From Emmonsiellopsis sp. PD_33 (Eukaryota > Ascomycota > Eurotiomycetes > Onygenales > Ajellomycetaceae), in assembly GCA_032988165.1 (NCBI GenBank), contig JANTQF010000115.1, positions 1 to 64,000 of the forward strand: a DNA stretch of 64,000 nt, in the 5' to 3' direction. The notes beneath the pieces were generated by a model that saw only the letters and a program-made list of their open reading frames with translations, did no database searches and was not told the origin of the DNA. Below are positions 11,330 to 23,037 of this stretch, one piece after another; positions within the stretch are counted from its first letter, which is position 1, and each line of letters begins with the position of its first letter. Both the position numbers and the translations under genes were made by a program.

Positions 11330-12672
11330 TCTCCCTGTTGAGGATTTTCCACGACAAGGCGGCAATGGGGATTCCTAGATGCGTTGCCAGCAATGCTCCT
11401 TTTGCTTTCTGCACCCTAGTAGCCATCAAAGAATATTTTTCTGTCCGATAAAGCCCATCACTGATAAGATAGAACCAGACCTCAACTCCCCTTTAAATAG
11501 GAGTGTCGCGATAAGCCATGCAGCATGGGAATTTCGGCAATCCGATGGGAATCGGCTAACTGTGCTTAGCCAATAATCTCTGATCTGTAGGCTTTGGTTA
11601 GCGCATATTTCCTTTAGAAGCAGAAGCAGGGATGATGCTCGATACCTATGGAATATATATGGTTGTTGATTTTTCTTAATAAGATGAGTGGTCGATTTTT
11701 CGCGTTGAAGGTTCACAGATTTCCAATCCTAAAAAGGGGGCAAAGATAAAGGAGGAAGTTGTTGATAGCCCCTTTAAAATGCTGCCTGACTACAGGCAGA
11801 GCATGACAATACTGTTACCACTAGCCACCTGCCCCTCCAGCAAAAGCCTAGGTAATTAATAGGTAGTAGTGAATATAAGACCTCGCGGGTGAATGACCAG
11901 GCAAAAGGTTATGCCAATTTTGATGTATTGCAGGGTGTGACTTATCCAAATCTCACAGTCCCCCCTGACTCTTGAGAAGTTCAACCTTCTCCAGCGGAAT
12001 CCAGGTAAGCCTCAACTCCAGCTCAACCCTTGCTTCTTTTGCTTTCTTGAGCATTCCTTGCGATTCTTTGGCTTCGAATATATAGAATTTCATTGTTTTT
12101 TATTTCAAATTACCCTTTTTTGGTGTTTTCTGGGTGAAGGGTGATTTTGCAAGCCCCCCATCTTCATGAGATTTCATCATGTTGAAGTCCCAGAATTGCA
12201 ATTCCTTTGTCCCCTTCCTTTTTCTCAAGGAGTTGGGAAGACATGGAATAAATGAATGTATGCTAATGTGCCTTAAACAGACAACAGCCACCAAGATGCA
12301 ACCTGCTGTGCATCCCTCCACCCCTGAATGTGTATACTGTGCCGTATACTAGTACTGACTAGTAACTAGCAATACAGTGTAAGATGCAGAGATAAAAAAG
12401 TATGTTGACGATGCATTTACAAAGCTAATTCTATACTAATTCTCTGTCCAGACATGATGTGATAGAGAAGAGCCTAAATGTGGGCGTTGTGACCTGGATG
12501 AAACGCCCTGCATATACACTCCATTAAGACTATGATCAAGAAGTGCTGCCTGGCATGTCTAAAAGTTGCTCTGACTGGACATAGAATAGTTGCTCTCTGG
12601 CCACATAATAGGCGGAGTGATGACCGTCTGGGCTGGTGTAGCGAAGGTGCCCAAGCACAGCTGCCCCCACTC
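11330..12672. other. Intergenic
   Basis: This is the upstream region of the DHA2 gene, with no recognisable gene apart from the GATA sites. It is A/T-rich around 12030-12120 and 12360-12480. Confidence 0.45.
11463..11946. promoter_or_regulatory. GATAAG sites upstream of the DHA2 transporter
   Basis: GATAAG occurs at 11463-11468 and 11510-11515, and CTTATC at 11941-11946. The first two lie 130-190 bases upstream of the start codon. They match the pattern seen at the other three genes of the set. Confidence 0.35.
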
Positions 12673-13255
12673 ATGGAGGAACCGACGCAGTCGCCGTCTA
12701 GGACGATGGATACTGTAGCAGCCCCCCGCATCAAGCCCCCTTTTCCTACCCCATTATCAGCACGGGATGATGTCTTAGCCTTCTTCCGCGCATATGCCGA
12801 TTTCTATCAGGTGCTGCCAAATACAAACATTGCTCATGATAAGGCACTTGACGGGGCTAGTCTGTACTGATACTCTCTGAAGGAGCTAGCCAAGGTCATT
12901 GAAGTGATCTATAACAACTTAAACTCACACTCTAAATACGCAGCGGTATGTTTCCCCCTAACTCCCTGACCCTGTACTCTCTACTCTGAATCCAGTTGCT
13001 AACCTATGTTTTGGTTAGTGTTTCCATATTTGGACATATTACCGGTTTTTTCTGGTAGGAGCAGGCTTCTATATCACTTTCTCGAAGACCTCTGGGGATC
13101 TCGCATGGGCCTGCTGGGCGGTGGCGTGGGTGCTTGCCCTTATGGCATACCCCTTGGGGAAAAGCCCCCCTTCGTGGATGCCAGCATTTCTAATATTCAG
13201 AGACTGGTGTGTGGTAAATCCGACCCTGATACGAAACTATTTTGCTGGGCCCTGA
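12673..13255 (+). pseudogene. Decayed gene for a small membrane protein
   Basis: An ATG at 12673 opens a frame beginning MEEPTQSPSRTMDTV and running through DDVLAFFRAYADFYQVLP. It is broken by a single TGA at 12868-12870. The same frame continues as YSLKELAKVIEVIYNN and ends at a GTATGT donor at 12954. A branch-point-like TTGCTAACC and a GGTTAG acceptor follow. The next exon (about 13019-13255) stays in phase and encodes a hydrophobic stretch, VGAGFYITFSKTSGD then WACWAVAWVLALMAYPLG, before a TGA. The preserved intron and phase argue for a once-functional gene, with the TGA likely replacing a tryptophan codon. I do not recognise the family. Stop-codon readthrough or a missed intron around the TGA are alternatives. 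Confidence 0.5.
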
Positions 13256-13838
13256 GGAGGAAAGATAAAATGGAGGGAGGAGGTTGCCCCTTTCTTACTG
13301 CCACGACCTCGGGAATATACTGCTACGTATTTCAGAAAGGCCGCCTGAAACCATATGACTCCTTACCCCTGAGTGATATAACGAGAGATTAAAGTTTTGA
13401 GGCTTGAACCCCATCCATTGATGCCTCCATTTATACTTCGTATCCATCCAACCACTTATCTGGCGCCTCGTAGGACACGTTCAAGGGGACTGGGTGCGGG
13501 GAAGTAGACGTCAGATAACTGTATAATTCAAAGAACTAAGGGGAGTATCAATATAGAAGTAAAGAATATATCCAAATAATGCAAGAAAACAATGCACTTT
13601 AGACTTCCCAGCCTATGCATTGTTCAAACAAGCGTCTCTCCCCATCTCCCCCTTTCAACCCAATCCAACATATTGACAAGCGTCTGTCACCACCTAACAG
13701 CCAGTTTCCACAGGACGTGTCCAGTTTGTACAAATCTAGACATCTTGCATGAAGCATGTTCATTAATTCCCGAGCCACCAATTTTCTTCTCGTCCTCTGT
13801 AATACGAAACCTCAACGAAAAGTAAGATTTTCCATTTA
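13256..13838. other. Intergenic
   Basis: No supported gene. The first part could be a further decayed extension of the preceding pseudogene, since a 128-residue frame spans to 13392, but it shows no domain. Confidence 0.4.
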
Positions 13839-16570
13839 TTAAACAGTTTCCTTGCCGCTTCCCTCTTTCTCCTCTTTCTCCACGGCTGGCAACTGCTCCT
13901 TAGTTGTAGCTTCGCCATGACCCAAGCGGGCAAGGGCATCCTGGAGGCCGATTTCGCGCGAAATTTCAGCCTGGCGTTCGTAGTCGGATGCAGCGGTTCC
14001 TTCGGAGCCAAAAATCACGTCCATTTCCTCTGTTTATAGATGGTTAGAGGCAAATATACAAAGAAGGGTACCCCTAGAGGAAAGGAAAAACACGGAGATC
14101 TTACCAAGAGAAAGTTGCTTGGTTTCAGGGACGAAGAAATAGATGAAACCTGCACCCATGGTGATGAGTAGACCGAAGAATATAAAGGTTCCGTAACGAA
14201 TATTTGCTAGCATGTCAGGGGTGACTTGGCCGATAATGAAGTTGTTCATCCAGTCTGACGGGGTAAACGAGTCAAATTAGCGATCCGGCTCAAGTTATAC
14301 CACGGGGAAGGGAGGAAAGGAGGGGTAAAAAGGGCTATCAGCAGCACCACGAAGGTAAATGGAGATGAGGACGTACTGGCTGATGCACCGAGGGCAATTC
14401 CCTGCGAACGAACACTAAGGGGCCAAATTTCGGAAATCAAGATCCAGGCACAGGGACCCCAGGAGTATCCAAAATGAACGACAAACAGCCAAACCATAAC
14501 AACTGCAGCCCATCCCGCCGGCCTTTGCGATTCCCACTGGTTCTCATTCTTGCCAAAGATGGCGGCAATGATGAAATGGCAAATACCCATTCCGAGTGCA
14601 CCGGTTATGAGAACTGGCTTCCGTCCAAGGTTGTCGATGTACATCACGGCTGGGATCTGAAGAACATTAGTCAATTGAGTGCGGAGACAAAAGTGATTTT
14701 ATTTGAAGAAGACCCACGGTTGCGATAAACATAGCGATTCCAACGACGCCCGTGGATAAAAGGTTGATGGTATTGCTGTCTTGACCTAGCGACGAAAAGA
14801 TGGATGGAGCGTAGTATAATACAGCGTTGATGCCACTCCATTGCTTTGTGCAAGTTAGTTTTTGAGATATTTAAGCAAGATAAATATATTTATGGTATTT
14901 GCTGACCTGGAATGTCATGGTGACTGTTATACCAGAAAGTTAGTTTTCAACTCCACCGCGTTTAAACAAATGCATATCAAGGAGACTTACCTGTAGCGAC
15001 CATGACCCGACGGAACAGAGACCAAGTTTTGAAGAAGCTCGCAAACCCAGCACCCTCAAGTTTGATATAACTCCAAGTATCCGAGCGTTCCAAGTGAGGG
15101 AAACGTTCCTTCTCTGTGCGTTTTTCAAACACGCTCTGTGCCTTAATTTCCAAGAACTCCAACTCAATCAGGGGGTGATCCTTGGCCAGATTACGGAGGC
15201 CAGCCAGGACCTCGAGCGCCTCGTCCTCGCGGTCATGGTGAACAAGCCAACGAGGCGAGAAGGGCATGAATACCATTCCCACGCCAAGAACAGCAGCTGG
15301 AACAAGCTGCAATGCCAATGGAACAAGCCATGCAGCATCTAATTGTGACTCGCCAGTTCCGCCGATGTAATTGGTTCCGTAGTCAATCCTAGAACCATGT
15401 AAGGAAGAGATATATTCCAAACGCAAACCGAATTGCTTACCAGAAAGAAATCTATGAGAGAGGTGTTAGTAATGTGCCTAAATCCAATTATATAAATAGC
15501 CCTTGTTGGCAATGGAAATGGAGGATTCATACCATAATGCCAAATGTGATTGCCAATTGCTGAAGTCCGACTAATGATCCCCGGAGCTCCGGAGGAGCAA
15601 TCTATCAAACTTAGCTAAGTGATAAGAGAGTATCTAATGAATCCGAGAAACTCACCTCTGCGTTGTACATTGGCACACACATAGACAAGCTAAGAGCTGC
15701 AAGTCAACCACACGCTTCCGAGATTGAAAATATGGCAGGGACACTCGACACGTACCTTCCCACGCCCATACCAGTGATAAATCGACCACCCAAGATGTGA
15801 GAATCATTCCCGACAGCGGAACAGGTCTGAATAATCACTCCAACACAGAAGACAGCGACATTAACCAGGATCGTGTATTTACGGGAGATGCGCTCGGCCA
15901 TGATTCCAGAGTAAATGGTTCCAAACCAGGCACCGAGTTCGAGAATAGCTATCCCGCATTGTAAGTAAAAACAAAGAGATTGGACGCCTCGATGGGTTAT
16001 TTCATAAAACCGGGGACAATACCGGTAAGCCATCCCTTTTTGGTGGGATTTTTGACTGCGTCTCCCATCTGTTTATAGCTCCGTTAGCATATCCTTCATT
16101 TGGTCGTTTTTGTAACGCAGGGATTAGAACTTCGTACATGTCTTTCGAATGCCTTCATAACCACTAATGAATAAGTGTCAGCAGATGCTATCAAAGTGCA
16201 CATGTGAATCTGTGGTTTCATCTACTCACAGACTCCAGAAAACACGCCCTTGACGAGAACAAAATCGTAGTCAGCACGCGATCCATTCCCTACCGAACTG
16301 TCCACATTTATAGACAAACCTGGTTGTAGCCGTAAAGAAGCCTATAGACAAGTCAATCATTAGCCAGAACATCAAACGCATGTACTCCGTAGAGACTCCC
16401 ACGAAACCGAAAATGAGTAATCAAACATACCCTCCAAGACATGCGAACGTGGCTATCCCAAAAACCTTCTTGTTCTGGACTAGACCCCGAGGTCCCGACG
16501 GGCCAGCCAGAATCTGCTTCCGCGCGGCGGCGGCCGCGTTCATCGCTGCGCTCGCCTCTACAGCAACCAT
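13839..16570 (-). CDS. MFS sugar transporter (hexose-type, 12 membrane segments)
   Basis: Plasma-membrane sugar/proton symporter. It starts MVAVEASAAMNAAAAARKQ and continues in phase through very short exons: 16431-16570, 16320-16341 (22 bases), 16230-16248 (19 bases), then about 26 bases. Together they encode the first membrane helix, LLYGYNQ-GVFSGVLVMKAFERH. Later exons carry GAWFGTIYSGIMAERISRKY (motif A), GRFITGMGVG, MYNAEIAPPELRG, FSPRWLVHHDREDEAL, GINAVLYYAPSIFSSLG, MYIDNLGRKP, WILISEIWPLSVRSQG and the terminal PETKQLSLEEMD. These are the classic sugar-porter signatures. The C-terminal tail is hydrophilic. Candidate CreA sites lie upstream. The sugar transported cannot be assigned. Middle splice sites between about 14700 and 16030 were recognised but not all fixed to the base. 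Confidence 0.9.
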
Positions 16571-18162
16571 GATGGCGGCTTGTTGCTTTATCGGGCCGAT
16601 GGAATTGGTAACAAGCCGAGATCTGAAGGGACTCGGACGAAAGCTTTCGTCGGTGAATAGCTGTTATATTTTTACCCTTTTGGGAGAGCAGGACATCTAT
16701 CTGCTAAGATTCCCCAGAAGAAATTGGCATCGCGCGGAACAGAGTCAGGCCCAGCCTGCCCCCAGCGGCGGGAGGGTTTAGCTATATATACGCGCCATCA
16801 TTTGCTGGGGTCGCACTCCGGGGCAAAACAGTGCATATTAACCTGCTGGGGTGTGTGGGAGCTAAGCTAGGACATGGTTTCTTGCCTGGGGGTCGGCATT
16901 GGGCTTTGAAAAGTTGATGCTCCGTACGAAATCGGTCGAGACTCCGACAACCATTCCGCCAATAGAAGACATTGGCAGATGCTCAACCAATGAAAAAACA
17001 GACAAGCCGTTGCAGGATTGCTGAGACCTCGAAATTTTGAAGACTGTGGAGAATCCCTATTGGTCGTTGGAGGTGGGAATTCTAGGATGCCACGCAATGG
17101 CTAAAAAGCACATCTGTCTTCTGGAAGGCCAGAGGGAGAGCCAACCAAGGGTCACGTTCGATATCGCCGGTTAAATGCCATCCCCGCAAGATCCCCCCTT
17201 CCCCTAAACACTCCGGGGGTGCTATCATCTATGCCGATTGTTTGCCAGCGCTGAAGGGCCGGGGCTGAACGAGGGCTGGGTGGAGTGCACTTGGCTGGCG
17301 CTAGAACATTCTTCTTCTTCATCATCAGGTCGGACCTAAACAGGGCTATTCCTCTTCTGTGACCGTTTATTTCACCCGTTCCGTCGTAGCTGTTGATCCC
17401 GCAGGCGAAAATGTTACCTCATGGCAATCGTCGGGGAGAGCAATTGCCGGACAGGTGATGTTTTGAGAGTGAGGCGGCTAAATGAGCAAAGCTTGTCGGC
17501 GCCACTTTTCCCCAGAGTTGGACTCTTCTTGAGACGTTCGTCTCCATCAGAGCTCGAGAGGATGTTCGAGCTAGTTAATAACAGAGTGCAATCCCACTTC
17601 TCCAGACGGAGTCGGCGGTGTGGATTGTGGGGGGTTAACATTGCAAAGACAGGATGCAGCCCAGCTGGGGCCAAATGCTGGCTGGCATCCGGGATGCCTG
17701 CAGAAGCCCCAGCTGAGAGTTGCCCATATATATCCAGCGCGGGTAATTGAGCGGACGAGTACGGCCTTGCGAATCATATCGTCGCTGGTGAGCAGTGTTG
17801 ACTGGGCGGACGGAATCTAATATGAATTAATAATAGTCGAGGCTGGGATCAGGGTTAAAGGCTTTGCACCATCATGACCATTAAATATCGCTTCTTGGGA
17901 ATGTTTCCGCTCTATCAAGATTCTGGAAACTTTCCTGAGCAGACAAGAATTAGTAGTCACAGCTTAAGACAATGAGAACATTATTCATTCCATAATGTTC
18001 AGTCTCATATTTGGGGATGAAATTGCGAGCGGTTCGCAGGGCAAATTTGTCAGAAAAATAGGTTAGACCTTGGATATAGAGCCATTCTGCTGCAAACATA
18101 CTGAAACTCATCCTCCAATTTGATTCCACCAAAAGTCATATCATTATCTAGACCTCATTTGA
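16571..18162. other. Intergenic upstream of the sugar transporter
   Basis: No gene is supported. Open frames near 17420-17820 on both strands overlap each other and show no domain or splice structure. Confidence 0.4.
16805..16851. promoter_or_regulatory. Candidate CreA sites upstream of the sugar transporter
   Basis: Three matches to the CreA consensus SYGGRG lie about 235-280 bases upstream of the start codon: CTGGGG at 16805, CCGGGG at 16818 and CTGGGG at 16846. CreA mediates carbon catabolite repression in ascomycetes. The consensus is short, but close spacing is what functional sites show. A TATATATA element sits near 16783. Confidence 0.35.
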
Positions 18163-18870
18163 TTATTCTCCTTTCCCATTTAAATAGTGTTCTCTACCCT
18201 TCTTCTGGCAGACTGGCTCGCATTTTGCCATCTTCGCACAGCCCTCAACCCCCGTTCTTGACTGATCTAGGCTAAAAGGAAACCCCTCATCGGATGCCTG
18301 CCCATACCCCCAGAAACAAAAATAGCTGCTGGAATTCCTATCAAAATGGCTCTGTACCACGCCAGCGTCCCTTGGGGCTGCCCCTCCCGTCTCCCGCTGC
18401 CACAGGCTCACTGTATTATTATAGTCCTCCTTTAAAACCAACAGGTAGCTCGTGATATCGATAATAAGCTTCCTTAACGCCCTCCTTGGCAAGTTGGATG
18501 GTGGGGAGTCTGGGGACGCTACACAGCGGCCGGATGTATCACCGTGCTTGGCGGCGACAGGAGTCCAGGGCATATATAGTAGTTCCTGGAACTTCACTGA
18601 ACGGATTAATATGCGGGAGTTTGATTAAGATCTCCTCATACGGTTCCTCCCCTTTAATATGGGCATTGGCTGCAATTATCATGATAGGGTCGCCTGTGAA
18701 GTAGGGCTCACGTATCCTTGGTGCTGGTTTGAACAATAACATGGAGGGAATATGGACATGGCCTGGGCTGTAAATGGCCATTCTGGAAGAAGTCTCCAGG
18801 GACGAGGTGATAAAAACAATAATTGGTTGCCATATAGCCCCTTCATCATCGCAACTGGGACTAGACTCGA
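18163..18870 (-). other. Unresolved coding-like remnant
   Basis: Two minus-strand frames look protein-like but do not join cleanly. One, about 18539-18870, runs through GAIWQPIIVFITSS, LLFKPAPRIREPYFTGDP and EEILIKLPHINPFSEVPG. The other, about 18163-18597, contains RRALRKLIIDITSYLLVLKE and many glycine, serine and cysteine residues. They lie just downstream of the F-box gene. No family is recognised and no clean donor/acceptor pair in phase was found. A relic or a gene with a frameshift are both possible. Confidence 0.25.
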
Positions 18871-18993
18871 TCCCTAGTTACCATGCCTTTCGTAAATGTA
18901 TAGGTGCAGATATATACAATGTTGAAAAAGCCCTATTCGTTTCTAATATCGAACGACGTCAATGGCCTATTTGTGGAGTAGCCAACATTCTCT

Positions 18994-20529
18994 TCATCGA
19001 TCAAAGCGTAGGATAACAAGTTCCTGGACATCGCTTTCCCCCATGACGAACCTCTCGTCCCCACATATCTTGCCCTTCCATTCAAGTTCCGACGATAAGG
19101 ACTGATCAAGCTGGGATGTAATATTTGGACCACGGATCATGATTTTTGTGGGGGTAAATTGCTGGAATTTGTTGACTGCCTTGGCGAACCCAAGAGAGAA
19201 GGTAACCTTTGCTTCTTCATCGATAGCTTGTGAGATACACAAGAACCAACCAGGAAAACCGGGAAATTCTCCAAGGGGAGAGTTGTACATGCTCGAATTG
19301 CCACGGTACGGGGGAAATAGCATATCGACATTTCGTTGCCAACTAGGTCCATGACTGATGAATGGAATGCTGGTAATTCTTACGGTCCAAGAAATGGAAG
19401 TATCCCCGGGTTCATATGAATAGAAATTGCCAGTGATGTCCAATACACCGATTTCACTGTTGATATCTAGCCTTGCCAGGTTCGGCTGGCCGCGTTGTCG
19501 CACGCCATGAAAATCCAAATCCCGGAAGCTGAATTTTGCCACTACAAGGGGGCCTTGAGCGGGTTTGTCGAGACCCGAAGGGTCCATAGATGGTCTATAA
19601 CTTGAGGACGCAGATATGTCCCATACGAACATCGATTCAATGGGTGCATCCTCATCAGAGGTATATAAGCTTCGATTCGGTTGCCAGTTGTAAACAACGT
19701 AGTGTTTCCCATTATGTGTGGAATAAAACCGATCTCGATCGCTTAGAGGGTGGCCAAGAAACATGATCTTCCACTCGTTCCGGAAAGCAATGCCCCATCC
19801 CCCAGATGGTGAAGCATTGATATCAAACGACGAAGCGAAATGGCGGTGGACACTATCCACATCGTTCAGCCAGTGGAACGCGTCTGATTCTGCCCACTCA
19901 ATAACAAGCAGTCGACATTGAAGGCGTATCCTCCGTATCACTTTCTGCTTCATGTCGAAGGGGACTGGAAGCAGCTGGTTCGTTTCTAAGTCGCGTAGGA
20001 CAATGCAATTCTCTGTCACGGAAACGAAGACAAGCAGCCCATCATCGTATGTCCAAAAGGCTTCGCCAAATATATGGTCAGGTTTCATATATGCATGGCT
20101 ACAATGGGTTTCCCATGGTTGCACGGGATACAGTCGACAGGAAAGTTCGGCATCCTCATTGTAGGTTGGCCAAATCTTGTGTCTCTCAATAGACTGAGGT
20201 TTACCACGGGATAGATGATAATATCTGGCCGAAACCTTGTTAAATACTCTGCGCCAATGGTCATCGTGCGGCAGGATGCCACGCTCGTTGCTGGCAAGCT
20301 GGTCTCGGTGGTGCTGGCGGATCTCGCGGGCCAATGGGAACGTGGACATCAACAATGGATAAAGATTTGACGGGTTGCTGAATGTAGTATTCCACGACTT
20401 CGAAACTCGACGACAATATACAACATCCTCAAAATGCAGGGAGCGGAGAATAATCAGAAAGATATCTCGAGGGAGCGAGGTGATATCGGCGCGGCTTGCA
20501 GAGGCCGCCGGCTGGATCAAGGGCTGCAT
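18994..20529 (-). CDS. F-box protein
   Basis: Single-exon gene of 511 residues. Residues about 15-60 form an F-box: ITSLPRDIFLIILRSLHFED, then VVYCRRVSKSWNTTFSNP, with the usual Leu-Pro start and a Trp near the end. F-box proteins bind Skp1 and bring substrates to SCF ubiquitin ligases. The rest contains short repeating segments such as CIVLRDLETNQLLPVPFD and SMFVWDISASSSYRP, and ends GDERFVMGESDVQELVILRFD. These look like the irregular beta-propeller seen in many expanded fungal F-box families. No substrate can be inferred. It is transcribed divergently from the PDI gene across about 415 bases. Confidence 0.85.
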   Translation of the reverse strand: MQPLIQPAASASRADITSLPRDIFLIILRSLHFEDVVYCRRVSKSWNTTFSNPSNLYPLLMSTFPLAREIRQHHRDQLASNERGILPHDDHWRRVFNKVSARYYHLSRGKPQSIERHKIWPTYNEDAELSCRLYPVQPWETHCSHAYMKPDHIFGEAFWTYDDGLLVFVSVTENCIVLRDLETNQLLPVPFDMKQKVIRRIRLQCRLLVIEWAESDAFHWLNDVDSVHRHFASSFDINASPSGGWGIAFRNEWKIMFLGHPLSDRDRFYSTHNGKHYVVYNWQPNRSLYTSDEDAPIESMFVWDISASSSYRPSMDPSGLDKPAQGPLVVAKFSFRDLDFHGVRQRGQPNLARLDINSEIGVLDITGNFYSYEPGDTSISWTVRITSIPFISHGPSWQRNVDMLFPPYRGNSSMYNSPLGEFPGFPGWFLCISQAIDEEAKVTFSLGFAKAVNKFQQFTPTKIMIRGPNITSQLDQSLSSELEWKGKICGDERFVMGESDVQELVILRFDR

Positions 20530-20944
20530 TTGGCGGGAACCCCGATGTCAGGAAGATAAAAAGAACTATAACGAATGTAAAGAGGAATATAGCATTGCAA
20601 ATGGCTGGGACTGTACAGTAACCAAAACTTCAAGTTGTTGAAGGCATACGGATGATTGCGATGTCGAAGGTGATAGTTGGCGAAGAAGCTCATTAGTCAG
20701 CAAGAGCTTGATAAGCACATCACGTGGTGATATGATAAGTTGCCAGATGGCGTCAACAACCTCAACTTCAACACCGAGCTCCTGAAAGGTGTCAAGAAAG
20801 ATATAAAGAGTGCATGCTCTGGCACCATCCCTGCCCGCTTTATGTCCTTCCAATTGCAGTGAAGTTCATGTGGTATTCATAAATACTGTCTCGATTAAAC
20901 CCACTGAACTCCTTAGCTTGCATTGACCCCCCCAAAGCTCCACC
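20530..20944. other. Divergent promoter region (F-box / PDI)
   Basis: This region separates two divergently transcribed genes and should contain both promoters. No strong element was identified. Confidence 0.45.
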
Positions 20945-22559
20945 ATGTTCGGGAAGAGCTCCGCCATTCTGCTAATCGCAGCTTTCCTGGAAGCTTTGCC
21001 AGTGAATGCTGATGGGATCTACACGAAAAACTCTCCTGTCCTCCAGGTTGACGGGTCTAGCTATGACCGCCTGATCGCGCGGTCAAATCATGCTTCTGTA
21101 AGTGCTCTGCAGCAGCTGGACCAATCCCATTCACCGGTGAATCGAAGCTAACCGTCCTCTAGATTGTAGAGTAAGGCGCCTTCTTGACGTTTTCGCGAGC
21201 TTCATCTTATACATTCTTGCGTCTAGGTTTTATGCACCATGGTGTGGTCATTGCCAGAATCTTAAACCCGCCTTTGAAAAAGCCGCCAAAAATCTTGATG
21301 GATTGGCAAAGGTGGCTGCCGTCAACTGCGACGAGGATTCGAACAAACAGTTCTGTGGCCAGATGGGCGTGCAAGGGTTTCCTACTCTCAAAATAGTAGT
21401 TCCGTCTAAAAAGCCCGGGAAGCCGAGGGTGGAAGACTACCAGGGAGCCAGAACAGCCAAGGCCATTGTTGATGCCGTGGTGGACAAAATACCAAATCAC
21501 GTTAAACGGGTTACGGACAAGGACCTGAATTCTTGGCTAGAAGAAGAAAAGGAAACCGCCAAAGCCATTCTATTCACAGAAAAGGGGACCACTAGCGCCC
21601 TGCTCCGAGCCTTAGCAATTGACTACCTTGGGTCGATCAACTTCGCCCAAATCCGCAACAAAGAAGCGTCCACCGTGGAGAAGTTCGGTGTTGACAAATT
21701 TCCGACTCTCGTACTCCTTCCGGGCGGTGACAATGAAGCTATAACCTACGATGGAGAAATGAAGAAACAGTCGATGTCCAAGTTCCTCAGCCAAGCCGCA
21801 GAGCCAAATCCGGATCCCGCCTCAAAACAATCCAAATCGTCCAGCAAGAGCAAAAAATCTAGCAAACCTAGTGCCTCTACTGTCTCTGACGACGAAGCGA
21901 CCGCTGCATCCAAAGCAACTGAATCTTCGGAGCCAAGCACCCATACCCCCTCTGCCAACGAGCCACCCAAGCCGCCGCCTTTGCAAATCCTCATCAACAA
22001 CGAAGACCTTGGAAACGCCTGCCTCTCTTCAAAAACCGGAACTTGCGTCCTCGTCCTCGTCTCTGTACCCGAGCCCTCCGATTCCAAACCCCCGCCCGCC
22101 GCAATCCAGTCCTTCAGCAGCCTCGCGGAAATCTCTCACAAGCACTCCCAGAGAGGTGGACACCTATTCCCATTCTACGTTGTACCCGATAATGCGGTGG
22201 AAGATGTTTCCATGCTGAGAAATAAATTAGAACTAAGCCAGGATGGTGCCGTTGAAATCATTGCTGTAAACGCGAAGCGGGGATGGTGGCGACGATATGA
22301 TGCTGGAGAGAACTCCGACTTTAGCGTCGCCAGCCTCGAGTCGTGGATTGACGCGATTCGTCTGGGTGAAGGGGCCAAGAAGAAGTTGCCCGAGGGCGTC
22401 GTGCGTGAAGCCGCGGAGGAACCTAAAGAACCCGTGACGGAGCCTGAACCTGAACCCCTGCCTGAGCAGGAGGCTGGAGAGCCCGAGGAGCCAGTGGTTG
22501 GTGGAGAGGCGGAACAGGAACCATTGGAAGAGAAGCCAAGTGGTCACAGTGAGCTGTGA
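20945..22559 (+). CDS. Protein disulfide isomerase, thioredoxin-fold ER protein (Mpd1-like)
   Basis: Catalyses disulfide formation and exchange in the endoplasmic reticulum. Exons: 20945-21097, 21163-21170 (only 8 bases) and 21227-22559, giving 497 residues. The first exon encodes a signal peptide (LLIAAFLEALPVNA). The tiny exon plus the start of the third gives IVEFYAPWCGHCQNLKPAFE, the thioredoxin active site CGHC. VNCDEDSNKQFCGQMGVQGFPTLK follows, then a second thioredoxin-like domain without a CxxC (FGVDKFPTLVLLPGG). A Ser/Lys-rich linker, a third region and an acidic Glu/Pro-rich tail complete it. No HDEL-type signal is visible at the terminus (SGHSEL), although the final EL is suggestive. 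Similarity to Mpd1/P5-like fungal PDIs is clear from the active site. Confidence 0.92.
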
Positions 22560-23037
22560 TGATATTTATTAGCCGCGTATTGTTGGATTTTTCATTGCCG
22601 TGCTTCGTTATTAATTAGCTCGTCATTTGTTTTGTTATGTTGTGATTTGCCATCGAACTTCAGCTTATGGATACAATTATTAGCTATGTATGTAGCTAGC
22701 TATCAATTAAAGCGGATATTTGCTTCCATCAACTCTTTTGAACACATTATTCAGAAATAAAAACAGATGGAAATGATAACACCAGTCAAATGCAACTATC
22801 TAACACGATATTCAACAAGAGAGATATTGAAACAAGCAGCAAACAGTAGAAACGTTCATATACCCAGTTTTCCCTATTCCTTTGAAAAAAAACTCCTAGT
22901 ACTAGTAGCCTCAAAGAAAAAATGCCCATACATAGCACACAGTAACCAAAGCGGTAGCCAGAAATCTAATCAGATAAAAGACAAAAAAAGAAGTTGGTTT
23001 CTCTTTCAAACGAAAAGAAGAAGGAAGAGAAAACGCA
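22560..23037. other. Convergent 3' gap
   Basis: A/T-rich gap between the 3' ends of the PDI and Kre33 genes. No gene is visible. Confidence 0.5.

Noticed and set aside
17421..17820. Overlapping frames upstream of the sugar transporter
   Set aside because: No domain, no splice signals, and several overlapping alternatives on both strands.
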